Shown here: positions 44,182 to 51,949 of the stretch, piece by piece
Numbering within the stretch: position 1 is the first letter of the stretch
Layout of the letters: every line of letters starts with the position of its first letter
From: Bacteroides mediterraneensis
GTDB lineage: Bacteria > Bacteroidota > Bacteroidia > Bacteroidales > Bacteroidaceae
Length of the DNA stretch: 64,000 nucleotides
Assembly (NCBI RefSeq): GCF_025993685.1
Contig: NZ_DAJPEN010000001.1
Coordinates: 1,240,001 to 1,304,000, forward strand
Direction of reading: 5' to 3'
Notes under the pieces: model-generated
The model's database searches: none
Told to the model about the DNA's origin: nothing
What the model saw: the letters and a program-made list of their open reading frames with translations, nothing else
Made by a program: the position numbers and the translations under genes

Positions 44182-45747
44182 TTATATACATTTCCAGTCA
44201 CCGATAGTTCCTGTTTCGGAAGAGAAGCTGGCACCTATCCTGTAAAGCGTGCGTGAGTCGGAGGCATATTCCCTTGCATAGCCCTTTTCCTCTATCTGCT
44301 GCAGGGCCTCTTCTGCCGTGCCGTCCAGCTTGAACTCGAAGATATAGACATATTGCGGTGTCTCCACGATGCAGTCCACCCGTCCCTGACTCTGTGCCTT
44401 CTCCACATAGACCGTATAGACACTGACCATCCGCATAATCAGGTAGAAGGTGTACTGGAAATAGCGCTCGCGTTCGGTCTCGTCCTCCTTGCGTCGCATG
44501 GTGTAGGGGATGCTGGCCAGGAAAGACGTGAAGAGGGTGCGCAGGGTGTTCGTGTCGCCCGCTTCCAAGGTTTCCACCACCTCGTCCACCCATCCTTCCA
44601 CGCGCTGTTTGGGCTTGAGGTAGGAGGCGGCCAGCATGGTCAGGAAGCCGTTCTTTACCTCGTTGTTGGGGAAGTCGAGCAGGAACTTGTTCATGCGCAT
44701 GTTGTATCCCTTGATGGTGAGGTATCCGCTCTGGAAAATCATGGGCAGGGGCTGTTCCACATCCGCCTTGTAGTCGATGAACTCCTCCGGGCGGTAGTAT
44801 TTTCCGGTGAGCTCGTTGAGGTTCTCGTTGAAATGGGTGAGGAGCCGGATGAGGTAGGTGGGCGTGCCGGAACGGAACCAGTAATCGCCCAAGGTATTTT
44901 TTTTCATGGCGTTGAGCAGACTGAAAGGATTGTACATATCCGTCATTCGCTTACTGAAATGATACCCGTCGTATTGCAGTTTCAGTTGTAGCTTCATCTC
45001 TTCCGGCGTGCAGCCATATTCCACGGCCATGTCAGTGATGGGCTGGGGAAAATAGTGTTCCAGCTCCTCCTGGGTCACTCCGCAGAGAGTCTCGTAATGT
45101 ATGTCCATACTGATGTCGTCCGGCTGGTTGAACCCGCTGAACACGCTCACCTGCGAGAACTTGGTCACTCCTGTCAGCAGGACGAACTGCAGGTGTGCAT
45201 CGGCTCCCTTGAAGACGGAGTAGAAGGCCTTCAGCACGTTGCGGTGTCGGTCTTCCAGACCGGTGTCCACATCGAGTACGTCCAGAATCGGTTTGTCGTA
45301 TTCATCAATCAGTACCACGGCCCGTCGTCCGGTCTGCTCGTGTGCCGCGCGGAGCACCTTGATAAACCGTCCTCCCACGTCCAGCCGGTCGGCTTCGGAA
45401 GTCAGTCCGTAATGGGTTTCCCAATCGGACACGTAATCCTCCAGCCGTTCTTCCAGTACGCCCGCCTGGGTGAAGTTGGAGCCGTTGAAGTCCACATGAA
45501 ACACGGGATACACATTCCAGTCCTTTTCCAACTGGTCTATCTTCAGTCCCTTGAACAGTTCCTTGTGCCCAAGGAAGTAGTGCTCCAGTGTGGACACCAG
45601 CAGACTTTTTCCGAAGCGTCTCGGGCGGCTTAGAAAATAGATTTTTCCTTCATGTGTCAGTTGATAGACCAAGTCAGTCTTGTCGATATAGACGTATCCG
45701 TCTTCGATAATCTGGTCAAAACTCTGTATTCCGATAGGGTACTTCAT
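44182..45747 (-). CDS. AAA-ATPase / PD-(D/E)XK nuclease-like protein, copy 2
   Basis: 521 residues, the same length as copy 1 and nearly identical over the ATPase domain and the nuclease-like tail. Differences are clustered: residues about 210-265 (PDDISMDIHYETLCGVTQEELEHYF here), the short stretch before DYWF, and the segments near YNMRMNKF and EGWVDEVVETLEAGD. The same Walker A, Walker B and EFK core are present. Upstream DNA matches copy 1 through the 83-bp repeats, so the pair arose by tandem duplication followed by local change or gene conversion. Confidence 0.9.
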   Translation of the reverse strand: MKYPIGIQSFDQIIEDGYVYIDKTDLVYQLTHEGKIYFLSRPRRFGKSLLVSTLEHYFLGHKELFKGLKIDQLEKDWNVYPVFHVDFNGSNFTQAGVLEERLEDYVSDWETHYGLTSEADRLDVGGRFIKVLRAAHEQTGRRAVVLIDEYDKPILDVLDVDTGLEDRHRNVLKAFYSVFKGADAHLQFVLLTGVTKFSQVSVFSGFNQPDDISMDIHYETLCGVTQEELEHYFPQPITDMAVEYGCTPEEMKLQLKLQYDGYHFSKRMTDMYNPFSLLNAMKKNTLGDYWFRSGTPTYLIRLLTHFNENLNELTGKYYRPEEFIDYKADVEQPLPMIFQSGYLTIKGYNMRMNKFLLDFPNNEVKNGFLTMLAASYLKPKQRVEGWVDEVVETLEAGDTNTLRTLFTSFLASIPYTMRRKEDETERERYFQYTFYLIMRMVSVYTVYVEKAQSQGRVDCIVETPQYVYIFEFKLDGTAEEALQQIEEKGYAREYASDSRTLYRIGASFSSETGTIGDWKCI

Positions 45748-45790
45748 GGGGCGAATGAATAATTAAGCATGAATAATGAATACTTTTTTT

Positions 45791-45822
45791 CAAAGATAGT
45801 GCAAACCGAGCGAAGCAGCAAG
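45791..45822 (-). promoter_or_regulatory. Putative promoter of AAA-ATPase copy 2, inside the 83-bp repeat
   Basis: CTTG (45822-45819), 20 bp, TATCTTTG (45798-45791) on the minus strand. The arrangement and spacing are the same as for copy 1. Confidence 0.6.
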
Positions 45823-45976
45823 CGGAAAATGAAGTTTTCCAGCTTGCGCTTCCGAGGTGCGGCCTATTTTATGGAAAGATAGTGCAAACCGAGTGAAGCG
45901 GCAAGCGGAAAATGAAGTTTTCCAGCTTGCGTTTCCGAGGTGCGGCCTATTTTATGGAAAGATAGTGCAAACCGAG
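45792..45976. repeat. 83-bp repeat, two full copies and a partial third
   Basis: Copies begin at 45792, 45875 and 45958, exactly 83 bases apart; the third stops after about 19 bases. The two full copies differ at only a few positions. Each carries the GCAAGCGGAAAAT...TTTTCCAGCTTGCG inverted repeat. Confidence 0.9.
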
Positions 45977-46025
45977 GAAGCATTTATCGAAAAACGCCGT
46001 CCGATTTTCTACGTTCTCCGTATGA

Positions 46026-46105
46026 GAAACGTAGGTTTCCCGCCCGCGAAACGTACGGTTCCCGATAGAGAAACCTATGTTTCCCGAACCGGAAACATAA
46101 AAATG
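46026..46105. repeat. Array C: four inverted-repeat units, 22-bp period
   Basis: Units start at 46026 (GAAACGTAGGTTTC), 46048 (GAAACGTACGGTTC), 46070 (GAAACCTATGTTTC) and 46092 (GAAACATAAAAATG, decayed). Spacing is exactly 22, as in arrays A and B, but the unit sequence differs (GAAACGTA core, CCCG spacers). Confidence 0.75.
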
Positions 46106-46148
46106 AAAATGGCGTTTGCTGGAAAATACCGGGACGTTTCTGACATAA

Positions 46149-46178
46149 AAAATAGCGATACCCCGAGGATACCGCTAT
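46149..46178 (-). terminator. Terminator of the condensin operon
   Basis: AATAGCG (46150 side) pairs with CGCTATT at the right end, with an interrupted inner stem. On the minus strand it is followed by a T-run. It lies about 35 bases after the MukB-like stop. Confidence 0.65.
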
Positions 46179-46212
46179 TGAATCTGCTTTGAGTTCTGAC
46201 GGAGATTGCCGT

Positions 46213-49200
46213 TTACAGCTTCTGGTCGGAGATGAGCCGGGCGATGCGCGTCTTGCTCTGTGCCCCTTTGGTGAGCAGGTACACATGCTTGTAGGCATCG
46301 CGGTTCAGTTCTGTGGGCGAGCCGTTGATGAGGATGATGTTCCGGTCATTGGCAAACTTCAGGATACCGTTCACGTTGTTCGGGTGGAGCTTGCCGATTT
46401 CGTCCATCATGCAGTGCAGCTTGAAGTCCTTGAACTTGCGCGAAGCCCCCTCCTTGAACACGTTCAGCAGCATGATGTTGATCATGGCTTTCACCAGAAT
46501 GTCCGTTCCTTCCGAACCCACGTTCGAGAGTTTCTCCACGAAGCCCGTGTCGTTGTTGTTCTCGATGATGCGGAAACGCAGCTCGAACGAGTCGTACAGG
46601 CGGATGCTGTCGTAGCGGTAGGCGTGAATCTCCTTGATGAAGTCGCGGAGCAGGGCGATGGCTTCCTGCTTCACCAGCTGCTCGTTTTCCGACGAGAAGA
46701 GGTTGGTGCCCGGCGCCAGGTCGTAGGCATGCTCGTTGTAGTATTTCTGGATGGCACGCAGGCTGTTCACCACGCGGTTGCTGCTCTCTTCCACCTTCAT
46801 CTCGATGCATTGGATGACGCCCACGAAGTTGCACGTCTGGAATCCCTTGTTCACCTTGCCGATGAGGTCCTGGATGTCGTCTTCCGAAGCCGTCAGCATC
46901 GAGGTGTCCATGCTGATGCGCTTGAAGATGTCGGAGTGCTCGTTGTTGATGCGGCGGACAAACTCGCTGATTTTGTTCTCTTCCACGAAGTCGTGCAGCT
47001 CCTCGGCAAAGCGGAGGTACTCCCAGTCCTCGGTAAACTTGGTCTTGAACTTGAAGGTGTTGTCTTCGTCGAAATGGCCGGTGAAGAGGTTCACTTCCTT
47101 GCGCAGGCGGTTCTGCAGTGTCATGTACTGGCTGTCCGTGCGTCCCAGCTCGTCAATCAGTTCCAGACAGGTGCGCGGCGTGTGGATTTCCACCGTGACG
47201 GGGTGTTCCGGATTGAAAATGTCCTGATGCGGCTTGTACCAGTCGTAGGCCGGAATCTTGCCGTATGCCTCCAGGTTGGCCTGCAACTGCGTCACTTCCT
47301 GCTCGGCCTGCTGCAGTTCCTTGTGCAGGGCGTCAATCTGTTCCTGCAAGCCCGAGGTCTCCCGGCGCAGGTTGTCCTTTTCCTGACCAAGCTGACGTTT
47401 CTGTTCCTCCTGCTCACGTTTCCATTCCGGAATGTGGTCGATGAGGTCGCGCTTGTCTTTCTCGTACTCGATGAGGAGGGTGGCGTGCTCCTTGATGAAC
47501 TGCAGTTCGCGGTCGATGTCCCGCAGCTGACTGCCAATTTGTTGCAGACGTTCGGTGTCGGCCCCCTGCGAGTGGAGTTCCTGCTTCATCTGGCGCTCGT
47601 ATTCCGCCTTTTCCGTGGCGATGCGCTGCTGTTCCTCCTGGTCTTCCAGACGGATGCTGCCCGCCTGTGTTTCCTTCTCCCGGGCGATGTCCTGCTGCAC
47701 CCGGTTCCATTCCTGCTTCAGCCGGTTCAGCTTCTCGCTCTTCTCGCGGTTCAGGTTGTTCAGCTTGCCGTCAATCTCTTGCAGTTCCGCGGCGATGCGC
47801 TGCTTTTCTTCCTCCAGTTTCCGGAGCTTGGCGGCACGTTCGGCTTCCGCCTTCTTCTTCCAGTCGTCCAGGTCGAGCATGTCTTTCTGGTACTGCTGTT
47901 CCAGTTTCTCCAGCTCGTATTCCTGCACCGAAATCACGTCTTTCTGCTCTTTGATGCGGGGCTGGTACTTGGCCTTCAGCTGTTCCTCCAAAGCCTCCTT
48001 TTCCTGTTGCAGACGGAGGGTTTCGGCCTGGATTTCCGCCAGCCGCTTCACGCCCTTGTCGCGTTCCGCCTGATAGTCGTCGATGGAGCGGATGTGGCGT
48101 TCGATGTCCTGCAGGGAGATGGAGATGCCGTAGAACGACGTGCCCTCGTCCACTATCTTCGGCGAGAGGTTGGTCTGCCAGAGGATGGACTCGTCGCACA
48201 GTTTGCCGATGTTCTCTTCCCATCCTTTCTTGTGCTCCTTGAGCCAGCCTTGCAGGGTGCTTTTGCTGTTTTTCAGGAAGGTCTCCAGTTCCTCCATGCG
48301 TGGGCGGAGCTGCAAGTGCTCGGCCTGCAGCTGCATCAGGGCCTCGTCTTTCTCCTTCAGTCCCTTCTGCAATTCCTCTTCCCACTTCAGGGTGAGTTCC
48401 TTGATGACGAGCTGGGCGTTGTTGATGCGGTTCTTCTTGCTCATGTGCAGGCCCGTGTACGACTGGATGCGGTGTTTCAGTTCCTCCTGCTCGGCTTCGA
48501 AGAAGGTTTCCTTGCGGCACAGCTGCATCTGGTAGTCGAGGGCGGTCAGTTCGTTCTGCTTGCCGCTGCGTTCCGGATGCAGTTGCTGGGAAAGCTGTTC
48601 GTACTCCTGATAGAGGGCTTCGGTGGCCGCTTCGTGCTGTCGGCGGGCTTCCTCGATGCGGGTGTTGAACGTGTTGTTCAGTCCCTCGAGCTGCTTGATT
48701 TTGGCCTCATGGATGCGGTTCCACTGCTCGTCGAGGCTCTGGATGAGCGACTTGTACTTGGTGGAGATTTCCGTATAGTGCGAGGTGAGGATGCGCTGTT
48801 CTTCCTGCAACCCCTGCTGCTTGTTTTTCCATTCGTCCTTGCGGGCCGCCCGTTCCTTGATTTCCTCAATCTGCCGGTGGGCATATTCTTTTTCTTTCTG
48901 CTGGGCCTTCTGCAGTTCGTTGTTCAGGATGGCCAGTGCCTCCTGCATCTTGTCGCAGCGCTGGCGCGACTGTTCCTGCAGTTCCTGACGGCGGCTGAGG
49001 AGGGCGGCACGTTCCTTTTCGGCCTTGTGCTTCCGTTCCTCCGCCTTGGGCAACTGGCTTTCGGTGAGGCGGAAGGTGGCGGCCAGTTCGCGGCAACCCT
49101 GTACGAGGGCCGTCTGCTGGCGGGCTACCTGTGCCGAGAGGGAGGTGATTTCCTTGGCCTGTTTCTGCGTTTCGCGCTTCTGGAACTCCTCGATGTCGCG

Positions 49201-49869
49201 CAGACGGGTCTCGAAGTTCTTCAGGTGCTCCTTGTAGGTGTTCAGGTCGATGGCCGTCTCGTCTTCGTTGATGGACGAGATGATGGTTTTCTTGATGAAT
49301 TCCGCGTCGAGTTTCGAGTTGAGGAGCACGTTCTGGATGGTGCGCGGGATGTTCTGGTACTGCTTGCTCTCCATGAGCGAGTAGCGGCTCATCTCGGGGC
49401 CCGCGCCGTTGCCGTAGAGAATGTTACGGTATTCGTCGTAGGTATAGATGATGCGCGAGTAGTCCACGCCATACTGGTCGAGGGCGGCACGGATGCGGTC
49501 GTTGCCGCTGTAGGCCGTGCGGTGCTCGTCGACGAAGAACTCCATGCGGTAGGGCGAGTCGATGAAACGGTAGCACACGCGGCCCATCGACTTGAAGCTC
49601 AGGATGCAGAACGGGCCTTGCTCGGTGGCCACCTCGTAGATGATGTAGGAGTTGGAGTAGGGAAAATAATACTCCGTGTAGCTCTGCTTCTCCACGGGGA
49701 TGCCTAACTTCTGGGTGTCGGCGTTGTAGAAAAACAGGATGGCGCGCAGGACGGTACTTTTTCCCACTCCCTGCGTACCGATGAAATGCACATTCCCGTC
49801 CAGGTAGATGTCGTCGGCGTAGGGAATGTTGGCGCTGTTGATAAAGATGATTCTATTCAGGTTTCTCAT
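46213..49869 (-). CDS. MukB/MksB/JetC-like SMC ATPase
   Basis: About 1218 residues from MRNLNRIIFINSANIPYADD (49869); a Met 14 codons earlier (49911) is also open. Walker A GTQGVGKST is at 31-39. Very long coiled coils rich in Gln, Glu and Lys follow, with a central hinge-like globular part. The C-terminal head has a signature-like VGSEGTDILVKAMINIML and Walker B LHCMMDEIGKLHP. This is the plan of MukB-type condensins, including MksB and the Wadjet protein JetC. It is the third gene of a minus-strand operon with kleisin-like and MukE-like genes; its start overlaps the MukE-like stop. No JetD/MksG gene follows. Confidence 0.85.
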   Translation of the reverse strand: MRNLNRIIFINSANIPYADDIYLDGNVHFIGTQGVGKSTVLRAILFFYNADTQKLGIPVEKQSYTEYYFPYSNSYIIYEVATEQGPFCILSFKSMGRVCYRFIDSPYRMEFFVDEHRTAYSGNDRIRAALDQYGVDYSRIIYTYDEYRNILYGNGAGPEMSRYSLMESKQYQNIPRTIQNVLLNSKLDAEFIKKTIISSINEDETAIDLNTYKEHLKNFETRLRDIEEFQKRETQKQAKEITSLSAQVARQQTALVQGCRELAATFRLTESQLPKAEERKHKAEKERAALLSRRQELQEQSRQRCDKMQEALAILNNELQKAQQKEKEYAHRQIEEIKERAARKDEWKNKQQGLQEEQRILTSHYTEISTKYKSLIQSLDEQWNRIHEAKIKQLEGLNNTFNTRIEEARRQHEAATEALYQEYEQLSQQLHPERSGKQNELTALDYQMQLCRKETFFEAEQEELKHRIQSYTGLHMSKKNRINNAQLVIKELTLKWEEELQKGLKEKDEALMQLQAEHLQLRPRMEELETFLKNSKSTLQGWLKEHKKGWEENIGKLCDESILWQTNLSPKIVDEGTSFYGISISLQDIERHIRSIDDYQAERDKGVKRLAEIQAETLRLQQEKEALEEQLKAKYQPRIKEQKDVISVQEYELEKLEQQYQKDMLDLDDWKKKAEAERAAKLRKLEEEKQRIAAELQEIDGKLNNLNREKSEKLNRLKQEWNRVQQDIAREKETQAGSIRLEDQEEQQRIATEKAEYERQMKQELHSQGADTERLQQIGSQLRDIDRELQFIKEHATLLIEYEKDKRDLIDHIPEWKREQEEQKRQLGQEKDNLRRETSGLQEQIDALHKELQQAEQEVTQLQANLEAYGKIPAYDWYKPHQDIFNPEHPVTVEIHTPRTCLELIDELGRTDSQYMTLQNRLRKEVNLFTGHFDEDNTFKFKTKFTEDWEYLRFAEELHDFVEENKISEFVRRINNEHSDIFKRISMDTSMLTASEDDIQDLIGKVNKGFQTCNFVGVIQCIEMKVEESSNRVVNSLRAIQKYYNEHAYDLAPGTNLFSSENEQLVKQEAIALLRDFIKEIHAYRYDSIRLYDSFELRFRIIENNNDTGFVEKLSNVGSEGTDILVKAMINIMLLNVFKEGASRKFKDFKLHCMMDEIGKLHPNNVNGILKFANDRNIILINGSPTELNRDAYKHVYLLTKGAQSKTRIARLISDQKL

Positions 49870-50443
49870 TGTCTTCCATTTCAGTGTCGTCGTAAATTTG
49901 GATACTTTCAATCAGGCGTTCCAGGTAGTGCCAGGAGCTCATCACCTTGTAGGTGTTGGTTTTCTCGTTCTCCAGTTCCAGGAAAGATTCCTTGGTGAGC
50001 TGGCGAATCATGTTGTCGAGCACGTCCTTGCGCACGTCCTTGTCGGAGAAATGCTTGCGCAGGCCGTCGAGCTTGTTTTGCAGCATCACGTTGAGGTTGG
50101 CCTCCACCAGAATCTGTTCGGGCTGGAAGCGGAAGCCCGCGCCGAAGGTCTCGTCGTAGGTCTTGAACAGGTCGAGCACGTCAATCCAGTAGTAGGCACG
50201 CATGATTTTCTGTTCCAGCGTGGTACGCGGTTCCATCCGCGAGAAGTAAAAGTATTCGTTGCCCCGTTCCAGGGTGTAGCCGATTTGGGCGAAGTAGACC
50301 GACAGGGCCTCGAAATGGTCGTCTATCTGGTCGTACATGTCGCGCACGGCTTCGTTGCAGCTGTTCGAACTGATGAACTGTCCCTTCTGGAGACAGTCGA
50401 ACAGGGCCGCGGTATTGTCAGGTATTTGTATGTTCAGTTCCAT
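49853..50443 (-). CDS. MukE/MksE/JetB-like condensin accessory protein
   Basis: A 196-residue, acidic, mostly helical protein with winged-helix character. It includes AALFDCLQKGQFISSNSC, AQIGYTLERGNEYFYFSR and a C-terminal tail. Size, the central position between kleisin-like and SMC genes, and the 17-base overlap with the SMC gene fit MksE/JetB (DUF4194-type). Such proteins dimerise and bind the kleisin to regulate the SMC ring. Sequence similarity alone would be weak; the assignment rests mainly on context. Confidence 0.7.
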   Translation of the reverse strand: MELNIQIPDNTAALFDCLQKGQFISSNSCNEAVRDMYDQIDDHFEALSVYFAQIGYTLERGNEYFYFSRMEPRTTLEQKIMRAYYWIDVLDLFKTYDETFGAGFRFQPEQILVEANLNVMLQNKLDGLRKHFSDKDVRKDVLDNMIRQLTKESFLELENEKTNTYKVMSSWHYLERLIESIQIYDDTEMEDNEKPE

Positions 50444-50471
50444 AAGTCAAATGTATAGGGATGAATGCGGG

Positions 50472-51707
50472 TTACGAGTGCGCCGGGTAAATCTTGGCAT
50501 ACTCGTACTGGTGGTACAGGCCGAACTCGTCGCTGATGCGGAGGCGGTTTTCGTAGAGCGACACCATCTGGCAGAACAAGGTGGTGCGTTCCTGCTCGTC
50601 CACCTCGCGGGCAAAGGTGTAGTGCATCAGGTAGTGGAAGAGGTCTTCTTCCGGAGCCGAGGCATCGTTCCAGCGGGCCTGCGCCTGTGCCTGGATATAG
50701 TCGCCCAAGGTCTCTTCCAGGTCGATGACCTCCTGGTACATGGCCGGCGATTCCATGTCTTCTTCGCTGAAGGCCCCCGCCTCGTGGCTGCGGATAATCT
50801 CGCGGTATTGCAGGTTGTGCAGCACCTTCAGGATGACGGGGCGTGCCTCGTCGGTACTCAGATAGGGCAGTGACAGCTTGAACGAAGACGGCACGGTGCC
50901 CTCCAGCAGCACGGAATGTTCCTTGTCGAGCACCTCCGAGAGGTTGCTTCGCGACCGCAGCTCGAACTGGTCGTGCAGGTACTTCACCTTCCGGATTTTC
51001 TCTACCAGTATCACCTGGCTCTTGATTTGGTTCAGGTAGTTGATGATGTCCTGCTGGGCCCGGATGAGGCTGTGGGCCGAGAGTTGGAGCTCACTGCGCA
51101 GTTCCAGCAGGATGCGGTTCAGCTCCTCGTCGGTAGCCTGCTGGAAAAACCGCCGTTCCTCGTGCAGGATGAGGTTTTCGGTGGTGTCAATCAGCTGCTG
51201 GATGTGAATCCGTTTCTTGTCGAGGTTCTCCAGCTTGGCAATCTTTATCTGGTAAGTCGGTTCGTGCTTGAAGGCATTGTCGATGCTGCTCTGCAGGTTC
51301 ATGATGTTGCGGAGAGTGGTACGCGCAATCTTCTGGAACGTAATCTTGATGTTGCGCACATAACTCTCCTTGCGCGAGACAATCTGCTCCTTCTCGTAGT
51401 AGTCCATCAGTTCGTGCAGATAAGCGATGTTCTCGTCGATGATGGCCGTGTTGATGTCCTCGTTCGCCTCGAGGAGCAGTTCGAAGAAGTCGAGAAAGCG
51501 GGCATCCAGTTCCACGAAGTTTCCGTTCTGGCGGATGACTTCCTTCTCTATGAGCAGTTTCAACCGGTTTTCATCGTCCTTGAGCAGTGCCAGTGCGTCG
51601 GAATAACGGAAACTGAGCGTCTTTCGCTTCTCGAACATTTCCGTAAGCAGTCCCCTGGCCGCCGCAATGGTATTGATAATTTCGTGAATCGATCGGAATA
51701 TATACAT
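50472..51707 (-). CDS. MukF/MksF/JetA-like kleisin protein
   Basis: A 411-residue helical protein, first gene of the condensin operon. The N-terminal part (about 30-100) looks like a winged helix (LTEMFEKRKTLSFRYSDALALL). Coiled-coil helices follow, with a C-terminal winged-helix-like part (EDLFHYLMHYTFAREVDEQERTTLFCQMVSLY). This matches the kleisin of MksBEF or Wadjet JetA by order, size and fold. The MukE-like gene starts 28 bases later. A TAACTTTG box (minus strand, 51735-51728) lies about 20 bases upstream of the start. Confidence 0.7.
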   Translation of the reverse strand: MYIFRSIHEIINTIAAARGLLTEMFEKRKTLSFRYSDALALLKDDENRLKLLIEKEVIRQNGNFVELDARFLDFFELLLEANEDINTAIIDENIAYLHELMDYYEKEQIVSRKESYVRNIKITFQKIARTTLRNIMNLQSSIDNAFKHEPTYQIKIAKLENLDKKRIHIQQLIDTTENLILHEERRFFQQATDEELNRILLELRSELQLSAHSLIRAQQDIINYLNQIKSQVILVEKIRKVKYLHDQFELRSRSNLSEVLDKEHSVLLEGTVPSSFKLSLPYLSTDEARPVILKVLHNLQYREIIRSHEAGAFSEEDMESPAMYQEVIDLEETLGDYIQAQAQARWNDASAPEEDLFHYLMHYTFAREVDEQERTTLFCQMVSLYENRLRISDEFGLYHQYEYAKIYPAHS

Positions 51708-51949
51708 AGTCTAGTTGAAAATTCGGGCAAAGTTATAATTTGCCCGCCAATTTTCCTAATGTTCCGGGACGATTTTCCCCCTCTCTCGGGGTGCTTTTCA
51801 GGGAGTTTACAGACGGTTCCTGTCTTTTTTTGCCGATGCGAGTATGCTACGCTTGCCAAGGCTTGACCCGGTCTGTGGTCTTTCATGAACCGTATTCCGG
51901 CACGCTACGGACACGGGTAAGCGTATCGTATGGGGGCGAGAGGTGGTTT

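Larger units (their letters stand above)
45748..46212. other. Intergenic region, 465 bases, filled with repeats
   Basis: From the AAA-ATPase copy 2 side it holds a short leader, a promoter (45822-45791, minus strand), two and a quarter 83-bp repeats (45792-45976), array C of 22-bp-spaced inverted repeats (46026-46105) and the terminator of the condensin operon (46149-46178). No coding sequence is seen. Confidence 0.75.

Noticed and set aside
46189..49707. A 1172-codon open frame on the plus strand opposite the MukB-like gene
   Set aside because: It is a shadow frame. The minus strand encodes a coherent coiled-coil ATPase with Walker motifs, while the plus-strand translation is low-complexity Leu/Val/Phe with no domain. 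The biased codon use of the real gene keeps the opposite frame open.
46213..51707. Complete four-gene Wadjet defence system
   Set aside because: No JetD/MksG-like gene is found on either side. Only three subunits can be supported.
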